This document shows, piece after piece, positions 41,442 through 50,797 of a stretch of DNA of 64,000 nucleotides. Positions within the stretch are counted from its first letter, which is position 1; every line of letters starts with the position of its first letter. Both the position numbers and the translations under genes were made by a program. The stretch is from the NCBI RefSeq assembly GCF_030063135.1, contig NZ_JASISO010000021.1, positions 62,001 through 126,000 on the forward strand. The letters run 5' to 3'. This stretch comes from Streptomyces sp. G-G2 (lineage in GTDB: Bacteria > Actinomycetota > Actinomycetes > Streptomycetales > Streptomycetaceae). Under the pieces are notes generated by a model. That model worked only from the letters and a program-made list of their open reading frames with translations, made no database searches and was not told where the DNA came from.

Positions 41442-42692
41442 ATGACCAATGCCACGCACGACGTCCGCCGGTCGCTGAAGGCCGGAGATCTGCCCGGAGC
41501 CGTCCGGGCGCTGCGGCCCCACGCCGGGACCGCCTCACCCGCCGAACTGGCCAAGGCCACCCGGGGACTCGCCGAGGCCGCCGGATTCGCCGACCTGGCC
41601 GAAGCGGCGCGGGCCGCCGCCAAGAAGCCCCGGGACCCCGGGGCGCTCTACGCGTTCGGCTACGCCTGCGTGGAACGCGGGGTGTCCTTCGTCGCCGTCA
41701 CCCCACTGCGTCACGCGCTCGCGCTGCTGCCCGGATCCCGCAAGATCCTGGCCGAACTGGTCACCGCCCTGGAGGACGAGCACCGACACGCCGAGGCCGC
41801 CACCCTGCTCGCCGAACGCGCCGAGCGGCTGCCCGCCTGGCCCGAGACCTATCTCCTGGTGCACAACACCCTCCTCGCCGGGGACTTCGACGGCGCCCGC
41901 GCTGCCGCCGTGCGCCTGCCCGCCCCCGAGGACGACACCTGGCTCGGGGCCCACGGCCGCCAGCGCCGCATGCTGGGCCGCGCCGAACTGGCCCGCGCCG
42001 CGGGCGGCCTCGACCACGCCGACCTGCGCGGCTGGCACTTCGGGCTCACCGGCGCGCTCCTGGGCACCCTCTCCCCGTACGGCTACGCGGCCGGGATGAC
42101 CGGCCGCTACGCCTTCCTCGGCGACAGCCCCGCACTGGCCCGGCGCGGCCTGGACCGGCTGGCGCTCGCCCTGGCGGCGACCGGGCAGCGCCCCACGAGC
42201 GTCTCGCTGCTGCCGGGCCGCTCCGACCGGATCCTCGGCCTCGCCGCGGCGAGCGTGTTCGGGCTGCCCGCCCTGCCGTACGACCCGGCCCGCACGGACA
42301 CCGTCGTCGTCGCCCACGACCTGAACGCGGGCGACCCCGGCCTCGTGGCCACCCTGCGCACCCGCGCCGACGGCCAGATCCTGTACGAACACGCGACCTG
42401 CTGGACCGGCCCGCCCCCGGTGAGCGCCGACTTCAGCGCGCTGCTGTGCCAGTACGTCGTCGCGCCCTGGGCCGCGCACGGGGACCGGGCCGCCGACGAG
42501 CGCCCCGAGGAGGAGGTCGCCCGCGACGTCGTGGCCGCCGACCCCGCCCCGGACGGGGGCGACGGCCTGACCCCGGCCGACCCGGACCGCGAGTTCCTCG
42601 CCTACGCCGCCGCCGTGGCCCCCGGCTGGCTCGGCGGGACCCGCGACCGGGTCGGCTCGCCCGGCCCGGTGCCCAGCTCGCGGTTCGGCTGA
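41442..42692 (+). CDS. TPR-like repeat protein
   Basis: A 416-aa soluble protein. The first 180 residues are helical repeats (GALYAFGYACVERGVSFVAVTPL, KILAELVTALEDEHRHAEAATLL) of tetratricopeptide character. The middle (about 200-350) has YGYAAGMTGRYAF and VVVAHDLNAGD and may be a separate alpha/beta domain; the C-terminus is acidic. No catalytic motif recognised. ATG start; 20 bp before the glycosylase gene, so possibly co-transcribed. Confidence 0.78.
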   Translation: MTNATHDVRRSLKAGDLPGAVRALRPHAGTASPAELAKATRGLAEAAGFADLAEAARAAAKKPRDPGALYAFGYACVERGVSFVAVTPLRHALALLPGSRKILAELVTALEDEHRHAEAATLLAERAERLPAWPETYLLVHNTLLAGDFDGARAAAVRLPAPEDDTWLGAHGRQRRMLGRAELARAAGGLDHADLRGWHFGLTGALLGTLSPYGYAAGMTGRYAFLGDSPALARRGLDRLALALAATGQRPTSVSLLPGRSDRILGLAAASVFGLPALPYDPARTDTVVVAHDLNAGDPGLVATLRTRADGQILYEHATCWTGPPPVSADFSALLCQYVVAPWAAHGDRAADERPEEEVARDVVAADPAPDGGDGLTPADPDREFLAYAAAVAPGWLGGTRDRVGSPGPVPSSRFG

Positions 42693-42712
42693 GCGCGCGG
42701 CACCCTGGGAGG

Positions 42713-43576
42713 GTGCCGGAACTGCCCGAGGTCGAGGCCCTCAGGGAATTCCTCGACGAGCAGCTGACCGGGCGGGTCGTGGAGCGCGTCCTCCCGCTCA
42801 ACGTGAGCGTGCTCAAAACCTACGATCCGCCGCTCACCGCCCTCGACGGGCAGCCCGCGGGGCCCACCGCCCGGTACGGCAAGTTCCTCGCGCTGCGCAT
42901 CGGCGAGCTGTACCTGGTCAGCCACCTGGCCCGGGCCGGGTGGCTGCGCTGGCACGACGCCCTGCCCGCGCAGCCGCCCCGGCCCGGTGGCAAGGGCCCG
43001 CTCGCGCTGCGCGTCGTACTCCAGGACGGTGGCGGCTTCGACCTCACCGAGGCGGGCACCCAGAAGCGGCTGGCCGTGTACGTCGTCCACGACCCGGGGG
43101 AGGTGCCCGGGATCGCCCGGCTGGGGCCCGACCCGCTCGCGGAGGACTTCGGGCGCGCGGAGTTCGCCGCGCTGCTCGCGGGGGAGCGGCGCCAGCTCAA
43201 GGGGTTCCTGCGGGACCAGAGCGTCCTCGCCGGCATCGGCAACGCGTACAGCGACGAGATCCTGCACTTCGCGCGCATGTCCCCCTTCAAGCTCGCCTCC
43301 TCCCTCGACGAGGCGGAGGTCACGCACCTGTACGAGGCCGTCCTGGCCACCCTGCGCGAGGCGCTCGCCCGGAACCACGGGGTCGCCGCCGGGCGGCTCA
43401 AGGCCGAGAAGAAGAGCGGGCTGCGGGTGCACGGGCGGACCGGCGAGCCGTGCCCGGTGTGCGGGGACACCGTGCGCTCCGTCTCCTTCGCCGATTCCTC
43501 GCTCCAGTACTGCGCCACCTGTCAGACCCAGGGCAAACCCCTCGCCGACCGGCGGCTCTCCCGCCTGCTCAAGTAG
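42713..43576 (+). CDS. Fpg/Nei-family DNA glycosylase
   Basis: A 287-aa base-excision-repair enzyme. The N-terminus after Met removal is PELPEVEALREFL with catalytic Pro and Glu; the H2TH region includes LKGFLRDQSVLAGIGNAYSD, and a C-terminal zinc finger has C-x2-C ... C-x2-C (CPVCGD, YCATCQ). It removes oxidised bases and nicks the strand. The lysine of the beta-hairpin lies near GKFLALRI. Not the rnc-linked mutM locus, so a Nei/Fpg paralogue. GTG start with a -10-like CACCCT seven bases upstream, so probably leaderless. Confidence 0.93.
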   Translation: MPELPEVEALREFLDEQLTGRVVERVLPLNVSVLKTYDPPLTALDGQPAGPTARYGKFLALRIGELYLVSHLARAGWLRWHDALPAQPPRPGGKGPLALRVVLQDGGGFDLTEAGTQKRLAVYVVHDPGEVPGIARLGPDPLAEDFGRAEFAALLAGERRQLKGFLRDQSVLAGIGNAYSDEILHFARMSPFKLASSLDEAEVTHLYEAVLATLREALARNHGVAAGRLKAEKKSGLRVHGRTGEPCPVCGDTVRSVSFADSSLQYCATCQTQGKPLADRRLSRLLK

Positions 43577-43617
43577 CTCCCCGGGGCGCCCGGGCCGTGC
43601 GTACACTGGCGCCCACC

Positions 43618-44052
43618 ATGCCCGCCCCGTCGCCCCCGCCCACGCCCCTGCCCGAAGGCCAACGGCCCTCGGCGCAGCCCGGAGTCCCCGCTTCGCGGCG
43701 GGAGGTCGTCACGGGGGTGGCCCGCGGCGCGCGCGGCAGGCCGCCCGCGCACACCCCGGCGCGCTCGGAGATCTCCCAGCAGACATCGCTCGGGGCCACG
43801 TACGTACGGGCCTTGATGCGGAGCCAGTTGAGGGCCGCGCTGGCCGCCCTGACCGCGCTGCTGGCGCTGGTCGGGACGCTGCCGCTGCTGTTCTCCCTGC
43901 CGCGGGTCGACGCCGGGCCGCTGGTGTGGGTGGGGCTCGGCGTCGTGGTGTACCCGGTGATGTGGCTGATCGCCCGTCGGTACGTCGTGCGGGCCGAGCG
44001 CAACGAGGCGGACTTCACCGGCCTGGTCACCGAGCAGTCGCCGCCGGAGTGA
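43618..44052 (+). CDS. small two-helix membrane protein
   Basis: A 144-aa protein: a Pro/Arg-rich cytoplasmic N-terminus (1-60), two hydrophobic helices (about 75-95 and 100-118) and a basic then acidic tail (ARRYVVRAERNEADFTGLV). The end resembles the DUF485-like proteins that accompany solute:sodium symporters, but the match is partial and no symporter is adjacent. TACACT at 43600 sits 13 bases before the ATG, so the leader is very short. Confidence 0.72.
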   Translation: MPAPSPPPTPLPEGQRPSAQPGVPASRREVVTGVARGARGRPPAHTPARSEISQQTSLGATYVRALMRSQLRAALAALTALLALVGTLPLLFSLPRVDAGPLVWVGLGVVVYPVMWLIARRYVVRAERNEADFTGLVTEQSPPE

Positions 44053-44119
44053 CGGCGCCGCGGGGACGGCGCCGGAGCGCGGGTGCCGGACCGGCGGCGC
44101 GGTACCAGCGGCGCCGGTC

Positions 44120-44638
44120 TCAGAACAGGTGTATCGCCAAGTGCCCGAGAGGCAGCCCCAGTTGCCACGCCGGGGTCCACACCCGCGCGTTCTCGTCCAG
44201 CCCCGGCGGGCTGTCCGTGTGGCCGTGGCCCTCCGGATCGAGGTTGGTGGCGAACAGCTCGGTGCGCTCCAGCCAGGCCCAGGCGTCGCGCGCCAGTTCC
44301 AGGTCGGGTTCCTCGCCCCCGCCGCCCTCGCCACCCTCGCCGGCCTCCCGGGCCTCCTCGCCGAGTTGGAGGAACCGGGTCTGCACCCAGTCGCGCCAGG
44401 GATGGCCGTACGCCGTCAGGGAGAGCCACTCGTCGAGCTGTGAGACCACCCGGATCCCGGACAGCTCGCCCGCCGCGTCGGAGAGGTAGATCGTCAGTGC
44501 CAGGGTGTCCCGCCCGGCCCGGAATTCCAGTGTGCTGACCGGGATCAGCCGCCCCGTGCGCAGCAGTTCGTCCGCGATGTACTCGGCGTAGAGCCACGCC
44601 ATGGGCACCGCTAGCCCGCCGTCACTGGTGCCGTTCAT
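44120..44638 (-). CDS. conserved hypothetical protein
   Basis: A 172-aa acidic soluble protein. I do not recognise the family. Visible features are MAWLYAEYIADELLRTGRL near the start, a beta-rich LEFRAGRDTLALTIYLSD segment, a Gly/Glu low-complexity linker (about 105-118) and a C-terminal tryptophan-containing part (ARDAWAWLERTELF, VWTPAWQLG). ATG at 44638 chosen; GTG at 44653 possible. Monocistronic, upstream of an ECF sigma gene on the same strand read from the other side. Confidence 0.7.
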   Translation of the reverse strand: MNGTSDGGLAVPMAWLYAEYIADELLRTGRLIPVSTLEFRAGRDTLALTIYLSDAAGELSGIRVVSQLDEWLSLTAYGHPWRDWVQTRFLQLGEEAREAGEGGEGGGGEEPDLELARDAWAWLERTELFATNLDPEGHGHTDSPPGLDENARVWTPAWQLGLPLGHLAIHLF

Positions 44639-44821
44639 ACCCTCGGGCCGCACCGTTCCACCTTCTCCCCCGTGTCGAGCTTCCCGCCGTCGGTCAGAGC
44701 CTTCCCCCAGAGGCTCGCAGGACGGGCGATGTTTACTCAACTTGGACGCTCTGATGCCGATTTCGATGCGTCGCGCGTCCACTCCGGTCATTCCTTGAGC
44801 GGTTCTCGGCCAGCCGCGGGG

Positions 44822-45361
44822 TCAGGCGCCGAGCCCGTACCCGTACCCCTGCAGGTCCTTGCGCAGAGCCCGAAGGGCGTAATACGTGCGGGACTTGACG
44901 GTTCCTGCCGGTATGCCCAACTCCTCGGCGGCCTCCGCGACCGACCGGTCGCGGAAGTAGACCTGCAGCAGCACCTCCCGGTGCTCGGGGCCCAGGCTGC
45001 CCACCGCCCGCCGTACGTCGATCGCGGTGACCGAACTGGAGACGCCGTCCCGGTGCGCCGGGGTCAGTTCCAGGGCCTCCGGCTCCACCTCCTGGGGGCG
45101 CGAGAGCCGTGCCCGGCGCGCGTCGATCGCGAGCCTGCGCCCGACGGTGAACAGCCAGGGCCGGATGGAGGTGTGGGCGCTCTCCAGCACCTCGGGGTGC
45201 TGCCAGGCGCGGACCAGCGTCTCCTGCACGAGGTCCTCGGCGCGCTGCGCGTCGCCGTTGCAGAGGCCCAGAAGGAATCCGAACAGAGCCCGGCCGTGTT
45301 CGCGCTGGAGTTCGACGAGCGCCTTGGGGTCGGTGCGGCAGAGCGTGGGGGAGGGGGACAC
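44822..45361 (-). CDS. ECF-subfamily RNA polymerase sigma factor
   Basis: A 179-aa group 4 sigma factor. Region 2 (about 15-85; LFGFLLGLCNGDAQRAEDLVQ, TLVRAWQHPEVL, IRPWLFTVGRRLAIDARRA in parts) and region 4 (about 115-170; LGPEHREVLLQVYFRDRSVAEAAEELG, then IPAGTVKSRTYYALRAL) are complete. GTG at 45361 with GGAAGGAG upstream. No zinc-binding anti-sigma gene lies next to it on either side, which is unusual for this type. Divergent from the CapA lipoprotein gene. Confidence 0.9.
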   Translation of the reverse strand: MSPSPTLCRTDPKALVELQREHGRALFGFLLGLCNGDAQRAEDLVQETLVRAWQHPEVLESAHTSIRPWLFTVGRRLAIDARRARLSRPQEVEPEALELTPAHRDGVSSSVTAIDVRRAVGSLGPEHREVLLQVYFRDRSVAEAAEELGIPAGTVKSRTYYALRALRKDLQGYGYGLGA

Positions 45362-45662
45362 CGAATGGCTCCTTCCGGGGATCGGTGCGGATCGACAAGA
45401 CCACCCTGACCTGCGACGGGCCCGCCGGGAACCGGCGGGAAGCGGCGCTGCGCCCAAGCACCCCGGCCGTCCGGTGGGCGGCCCCCTCCGGCGGTGAACG
45501 GTCGAACGGCGCGGTGAACGGCAGGTGCCCGAGCCGCGGTCGGCCCCGGCGCCGCCAGGCGGGTGAGTGCGGCCCCGGTGTCCGGACCCGTTCCTTGACT
45601 TGTGCGTACCGCCCCTGAGGATGCGACTGATCGGATAGTCCTATGAATGGGAGCCGGGTCAG
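45362..45662. promoter_or_regulatory. divergent promoter region, ECF sigma / CapA
   Basis: A 301-bp gap. For capA-like transcription, TTGACT at 45595-45600 followed after 16-17 bp by GAGGAT/AGGATG is a reasonable promoter. No palindromic operator seen. Confidence 0.4.
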
Positions 45663-46835
45663 ATGACCAAGCGCACGCGGCAGGCCGTATCCGTCCTCTC
45701 GGCCGTCCTCCTCTCGGCCGGGGCCGCCGCGGGCTGCTCCGGCGCCCCGGGCACCCCCGGCGCCGCACGCACCGCGCGCACGGCGGGCGCCCCGGGAGCC
45801 CCGGAGAAGGGCTTCACCCTGGTCGCGAGCGGCGACGTGCTCCCGCACGAGTCGGTCATCCGGGACGCGGCCACGGGCGGCGGCGACTACGACTTCAAGC
45901 CGATGTTCGCGGACGTCAAGCCGGTGGTGTCCGCCGCCGACCTGGCGCTCTGCCACAGCGAGACGGTCTACGGGGAGGACGGCGGCCCCTTCACCGGCTA
46001 CCCCGATTTCACGTCCCCGCCCCAGGTGGCCGCGGCCCTCAAGGACGCCGGGTACGACGGCTGCTCGACCGCCTCGAACCACACCCTCGACGACGGCGCC
46101 GCGGGCTTGAAACGCACCCTTGACGCCTTCGACAAGGCGGGCCTGGGACACGCGGGTTCGGCCCGCACCGCCGCCGAGGCGGCCCGGCCCACGCTGTACA
46201 AGGCGGGCACGGCCAAGGTCGCGCACCTCGCCTACACCTACGACACCAACGACCACCCGATGCCCGAGGGCCAGCCGTGGGCGGTCAACCTGATGGAACA
46301 GGAGAAGATCGTCGCCGACGCCCGGGCGGCCCGGAAGGCGGGCGCGGACGTGGTGCTCGTCAGCCTGCACTGGGGCACCGAATGGCAGACCGAGCCGGAC
46401 GAGCGCCAGCTCTCGCTCGGCAAGGCGCTCACCGCGTCCCGGACCGGTGACCGCCCCGACATCGACATGATCCTCGGCACCCACGCCCACATCCCGCAGG
46501 CCTACGAGAAGGTGGACGGCAGCTGGATCGTCTACGGCATGGGCGACCAGATCGCGGGCGAGATGTTCAACCACACGGGAGCCCGCGACCTCCGGGGCAA
46601 CATGAGCAGCATGGCCCGCTTCACGTTCGCGCCCCCGGCCGCGGAGGGCCGGCGCTGGAGGGTCACCAAGGCGGAGTCGGTCCCGCTCTACTACGACACG
46701 GACAAGGGCAGGTCGGTCGATCTCGGCGACCCCGCCAAGGCCGAGGCGGCGGACCTGAGCGAGGTACGCGACCAGATCACCACCACCGTCCTGAGCCGGG
46801 GTGCGGCCGCCGAGGGCCTGACGATCGGGAAGTAG
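45663..46835 (+). CDS. CapA-family lipoprotein (metallophosphatase-like)
   Basis: A 390-aa lipoprotein (lipobox AGAAAGC, Cys25) of the CapA/PgsA family. The calcineurin-like metal motifs are visible: SGDVLPHES, CHSETVYG, STASNHTLDDG, SLHWGTEW, GTHAHIPQ and YGMGDQIAGEMF. In Bacillus and others CapA takes part in poly-gamma-glutamate synthesis or export; in streptomycetes solitary CapA proteins are common and of unknown role. ATG start with GGGAG upstream. The convergent gene is only 26 bp away. Confidence 0.9.
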   Translation: MTKRTRQAVSVLSAVLLSAGAAAGCSGAPGTPGAARTARTAGAPGAPEKGFTLVASGDVLPHESVIRDAATGGGDYDFKPMFADVKPVVSAADLALCHSETVYGEDGGPFTGYPDFTSPPQVAAALKDAGYDGCSTASNHTLDDGAAGLKRTLDAFDKAGLGHAGSARTAAEAARPTLYKAGTAKVAHLAYTYDTNDHPMPEGQPWAVNLMEQEKIVADARAARKAGADVVLVSLHWGTEWQTEPDERQLSLGKALTASRTGDRPDIDMILGTHAHIPQAYEKVDGSWIVYGMGDQIAGEMFNHTGARDLRGNMSSMARFTFAPPAAEGRRWRVTKAESVPLYYDTDKGRSVDLGDPAKAEAADLSEVRDQITTTVLSRGAAAEGLTIGK

Positions 46836-46861
46836 GGCCCCGGCGCCGGTACCGGATCTCC

Positions 46862-47323
46862 TTACGGAACCACCGTCACCGGCCAGCGGCCCGCCTTGAC
46901 CAGGCGGACCGCCACCGAGCCGAGGATCCGGTGGCCGGCCTGCTCCGAGGCGCCGACGACCACCGCGTCCGCGGTCAGCTCCTCGGCCGCCGTGACCAGA
47001 CCCGAGTACGGGTCCCCGCGGAAGGTGTGGAACTGCCAGCGCATCTCGTAGATGCCCTTGAGGCGTTCCGCGGATTCCTGGATCTCGGCCGCGATCCCCT
47101 CCGCGATCTCCTCGGTGGTCCCCGCCACCGGCACGCCCATGGCCGCCCCGGCGGGGATCACCGGCTGGACGTACACCAGCGCCAGGAGGGCGTTCTGGCG
47201 CCGGGCCAGCCCGGCCGCGTACGCCGCCGCCCGCAGCGACGACTCCGATCCGTCGACCCCGGCGAGAATCACCTTCGGGCCGTCCGTACCGCGTTCGAAT
47301 CCCGTACCCACGTGCTCTGTCAC
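46862..47323 (-). CDS. universal stress protein (UspA family)
   Basis: A 153-aa single-domain Usp: KVILAGVDGSESSLRAAAYA at the start, then DAVVVGASEQAGHRILGSVAVRLVKAGRWPVTVVP in parts, giving the ATP-binding G-x2-G-x9-G-S/T-like pattern (GASEQAGHRILGSVA). GTG at 47323. It is divergent from lysX, 60 bp away, so the two may respond to the same stress. Confidence 0.92.
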   Translation of the reverse strand: MTEHVGTGFERGTDGPKVILAGVDGSESSLRAAAYAAGLARRQNALLALVYVQPVIPAGAAMGVPVAGTTEEIAEGIAAEIQESAERLKGIYEMRWQFHTFRGDPYSGLVTAAEELTADAVVVGASEQAGHRILGSVAVRLVKAGRWPVTVVP

Positions 47324-47383
47324 CCCACCGAGGTTAGTTCGTTCGGCGCGCGGACCGGCGCGCGCCTCCCTACAGTGCGAATC

Positions 47384-50300
47384 ATGAGTGCCACCGTGGA
47401 GGAGACCCGCGGGACCCGGAACCGCTTCCTGAACCGGGTGCCCGACGGATTCGGCGCGTTCTTCGGAACGCTCGGCCTGGTGTGCGCCGTGCTGGCGCTG
47501 TCCCCGACGCTGCGGCGGCTGCTGCGGCCCGTGGTCCGCTTCCTCGACCAGTTCGTGGTCCCGGTCAGCGAGAACCTCGCCTACGCCGTCTTCCTCTTCC
47601 TCCTGGCCGCCGCGCTCGCCGCCCGCAAGAAGGTCGCCTGGTGGATCGTCGTCACCTATCTGGCCCTGCTCATCCTGGTCGACGTACTGATCCTGGCCGA
47701 CGGGGACTACTGGGTCTCCATCGTCTCGGGCGTCATCGCCGTCGCCGCCATGGTGCTGCTGATCGCGGCCCGCAAGGAGTTCTACGCCGCCTCCAGGCCG
47801 GGAGCCATGTGGCGGGCCATGATCGTCCTCGGCCTCGGGCTGCTCGTCGCCGTCTTCCTCGGCTGGGGACTCGTCGCGATCTTCCCCGGCACCCTGCCCA
47901 AGGGGCAGTGGCTGGACTGGGCCGCCAAACAGGTCTTCGGCGGACTCTTCTCCGCCCGCCAGTTCGACGGCCACCCGCCCCGGCCCCTCTACTTCCTGCT
48001 CGGCCTCTTCGGCGCCGTCGCCCTGCTGAACGCCGCCTCCACCCTCTTCCGCTCGCAGCGCATGACCGCCGCCCTGCACGGGGACGAGGAACCGCGCATC
48101 CGGGCGCTGCTCGGGGCCTACGGCCGCAACGACTCCCTCGGCTACTTCGCGACCCGCCGCGACAAGGCCGTCGTCTTCGCCCCCAACGGCAAGGCCGCCG
48201 TCACCTACCGCGTCGAGGCGGGCGTCTGCCTCGCCAGCGGCGACCCCGTCGGCGACCCCGGCGCCTGGACCCCCGCCATCGACTCCTGGCTCGCCGTCGC
48301 CCGGCGCTTCGGCTGGCAGCCCGCCGTCATGGGCGCCTCCGAGGAAGGCGCGACCGCCTTCGCCCGTTCCGGCCTGAGCGCCCTCCAGCTCGGCGACGAG
48401 GCGATCCTGCACATCGCGCACTTCGACCTCGACGGCCGCGACATGCGCGTCACCCGGCAGGCCGTCAACCGGGTCCGGCGCACCGGCGCCACCACCGTCA
48501 TCCGCCGCCACTCCGCCCTCACCGAGGAGGAGATGCGGCGGATCGTCGACCGAGCCGACACATGGCGCGACACCGAGACCGAACGCGGCTTCTCCATGGC
48601 CCTGGACCGGCTCGGGGACGCCGCCGACGGGGACTGCCTGCTCGTCGAGGCCTTCGACGGCCAGGGCGAACTGATCGCCCTGCTGTCCTTCGTGCCCTGG
48701 GGCAAGGACGGCATCTCGCTCGACCTGATGCGCCGCGACCGGGCCGCCCCCAACGGGGTCATGGAGTTCATGGTCGCCGAACTGTGCGCCGCCGCCCCCC
48801 GGCTCGCGGTGCGCCGGATCTCCCTCAACTTCGCCGTCTTCCGCTCGGCCTTCGAGGAGGGCGGCCGGATCGGGGCCGGCCCCGTCCTGAAGCTGTGGCG
48901 CAAGCTGCTGCTCTTCTTCTCCAAGTGGTGGCAGCTGGAAGCCCTGTACCGGTCCAACGTCAAGTACGGGCCCGAGTGGTACCCGCGCTTCCTGTGCTAC
49001 CAGGACGCGGGCTCGCTCGCCCGGGTCAGCCTCGCCTCCGGCATCGCCGAGGGCTTCGTCTCCGTACCGAGCCTGCGCACCCTGTGGGGCAACGGCCACG
49101 CCAAGGGCGCCACGCCCCCCGCCAACACCGCACACCTGCCCTCCATGGACTCCCTCAACCTCCACGCCGTCGGCGAGGACGCCCCCGGAACCGCCGAGCG
49201 GCTGCCCGAACAGGTCCGGGTCCGCCACCGCAAGCTGGAGCGGATCCGCGCGAGCGGCACCGACCCCTACCCCGTCGGCATCCGCCCGCGCACCCACACC
49301 GTGGCCCAGCTGCGCGCCGCCCACCCCGGCTACCCGCCCGGCGCGCGGACCGGGGAGCAGGCCACCGTCGCCGGACGCGTGATGGTCGTACGCGACCTCG
49401 GTGGCGTGGTCTTCGCCGTGCTGCGCGACTGGACCGGGGACGTACAGCTGATGTTCACGCGCGACGAGGCCGGAACCGACGTGCTGGGCGATTTCACCAC
49501 GCAGGTGGACTTCGGCGACCACGTCGTCGCCAGCGGGGAGATCGGCAGCAGCAGGACCGGTGAGCTCTCCGTCGTGGTCGGGTCCTGGCAGCTCACCGGG
49601 AAATGCCTGCGCCCCCTGCCCGACAAGCGCAAGGGCCTGGCCGACCCCGAGGCCCGGGTCCGGCGGCGCTACCTCGACCTGGTGGCCAGCCCGGAGGCCC
49701 GCGAGGTCGTACGGGCCCGCTCCAGCGCGGTGCAGGCGCTGCGCCAGGGGCTGCTCGACCGCGGCTACCTGGAGGTCGAGACCCCGATGCTCCAGCAGAT
49801 CCACGGCGGCGCCAACGCCCGCCCCTTCCGCACCCACATCAACGCCTACGACATGGACCTCTACCTGCGGATCGCGCCCGAGCTGTACCTCAAGCGGCTG
49901 TGCGTCGGAGGCATGGAGAAGGTCTTCGAGATGGGCCGCACCTTCCGCAACGAAGGGGTCTCCTACAAGCACAACCCCGAGTTCACGATGCTGGAGGCCT
50001 ACCAGGCCTTCGCGGACTACGACGTGATGCTCGACCTGACCCGGGAGCTGATCCAGGGCGCCGCGACCGCCGCCTTCGGCTCCCCGATCGCGCACAAGGC
50101 AGGGCCCGACGGGAAGCTCGCCGTCCACGACATCTCCGGTGCCTGGCCGGTCAAGACGATGTACGGGGCGATCAGCGAGGCCCTCGGCGAGGAAGTCGAC
50201 GCGGACATCGGGGAAGCGGCGCTGCGCCGCCACTGCGACCGGGCCGGGGTGCCGCACACCCCCGAGAACACCCGCGGTGACGTGGTGCTGGAGATGTACG

Positions 50301-50683
50301 AGCGGCTGGTGGAGGAGCGGACCAAGCTCCCCACTTTCTACAAGGACTTCCCGACGGACGTCTCACCGCTGACCCGCCAGCACCGCAAGGACCCCCGGCT
50401 CGCCGAACGCTGGGACCTGGTCGCCTTCGGCACCGAGCTGGGCACGGCCTACTCGGAGCTGACCGACCCCGTCGAACAGCGGCGGCGGCTCACCGCCCAG
50501 TCGCTGCTGGCGGCGGGCGGCGACCCGGAGGCGATGGAGATCGACAACGACTTCCTGGACGCGCTGGAGTACGCCATGCCCCCGACGGGCGGGCTGGGCA
50601 TCGGGGTGGACCGGCTCGTCATGTTCCTCACCGGTCTGACGATCCGCGAGACGCTTCCGTTCCCGCTGGTGCGCCGGACCTGA
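47384..50683 (+). CDS. lysX: bifunctional lysylphosphatidylglycerol synthase/lysyl-tRNA synthetase
   Basis: A 1099-aa fusion. The N-terminus has about six membrane helices (to about 220), then an MprF-like DUF2156 aminoacyltransferase domain (about 240-540; GYFATRRDKAVVF, SFVPWGKDGISLDLMRR, NFAVFRSAFEEGGRIG). After a linker come the OB anticodon domain (about 620-720; RVMVVRDLGGVVFAVLRD) and the class II synthetase core (about 740-1095; FRNEGVSYKHNPEFT, GGLGIGVDRLVM). It charges tRNA-Lys and transfers lysine to phosphatidylglycerol, making the membrane less negative and more resistant to cationic peptides. TACAGT at 47371 lies eight bases before the ATG, so the mRNA is nearly leaderless. Confidence 0.97.
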   Translation: MSATVEETRGTRNRFLNRVPDGFGAFFGTLGLVCAVLALSPTLRRLLRPVVRFLDQFVVPVSENLAYAVFLFLLAAALAARKKVAWWIVVTYLALLILVDVLILADGDYWVSIVSGVIAVAAMVLLIAARKEFYAASRPGAMWRAMIVLGLGLLVAVFLGWGLVAIFPGTLPKGQWLDWAAKQVFGGLFSARQFDGHPPRPLYFLLGLFGAVALLNAASTLFRSQRMTAALHGDEEPRIRALLGAYGRNDSLGYFATRRDKAVVFAPNGKAAVTYRVEAGVCLASGDPVGDPGAWTPAIDSWLAVARRFGWQPAVMGASEEGATAFARSGLSALQLGDEAILHIAHFDLDGRDMRVTRQAVNRVRRTGATTVIRRHSALTEEEMRRIVDRADTWRDTETERGFSMALDRLGDAADGDCLLVEAFDGQGELIALLSFVPWGKDGISLDLMRRDRAAPNGVMEFMVAELCAAAPRLAVRRISLNFAVFRSAFEEGGRIGAGPVLKLWRKLLLFFSKWWQLEALYRSNVKYGPEWYPRFLCYQDAGSLARVSLASGIAEGFVSVPSLRTLWGNGHAKGATPPANTAHLPSMDSLNLHAVGEDAPGTAERLPEQVRVRHRKLERIRASGTDPYPVGIRPRTHTVAQLRAAHPGYPPGARTGEQATVAGRVMVVRDLGGVVFAVLRDWTGDVQLMFTRDEAGTDVLGDFTTQVDFGDHVVASGEIGSSRTGELSVVVGSWQLTGKCLRPLPDKRKGLADPEARVRRRYLDLVASPEAREVVRARSSAVQALRQGLLDRGYLEVETPMLQQIHGGANARPFRTHINAYDMDLYLRIAPELYLKRLCVGGMEKVFEMGRTFRNEGVSYKHNPEFTMLEAYQAFADYDVMLDLTRELIQGAATAAFGSPIAHKAGPDGKLAVHDISGAWPVKTMYGAISEALGEEVDADIGEAALRRHCDRAGVPHTPENTRGDVVLEMYERLVEERTKLPTFYKDFPTDVSPLTRQHRKDPRLAERWDLVAFGTELGTAYSELTDPVEQRRRLTAQSLLAAGGDPEAMEIDNDFLDALEYAMPPTGGLGIGVDRLVMFLTGLTIRETLPFPLVRRT

Positions 50684-50684
50684 C

Positions 50685-50712
50685 GGCGCCGGGGGCCTCG
50701 GCCCCCGGCGCC
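50685..50712 (+). terminator. hairpin terminator after lysX
   Basis: Perfect 12-bp stem GGCGCCGGGGGC (50685-50696) and complement (50701-50712) with CTCG loop, two bases after the stop. Confidence 0.85.
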
Positions 50713-50797
50713 GCCCGCGGCGGCTGATCGGGTGAGGGGGCCGCGGCGCGTCCGCGCCCCAGGGTCCGCGCGGCGGTCGCGTTGATACGTAGTAGTA

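Noticed and set aside
42340..43150. Alternative + frames across the TPR/glycosylase junction
   Set aside because: Arg/Pro/Gly-rich out-of-frame translations of the two genes; the glycosylase frame beginning PELPEVE is unambiguous.
46862..50257. 1131-codon open frame on the minus strand opposite lysX
   Set aside because: Only its first-translated 153 codons (universal stress protein, 46862-47323) are coding-like; the rest is the antisense shadow of a well-conserved lysX.
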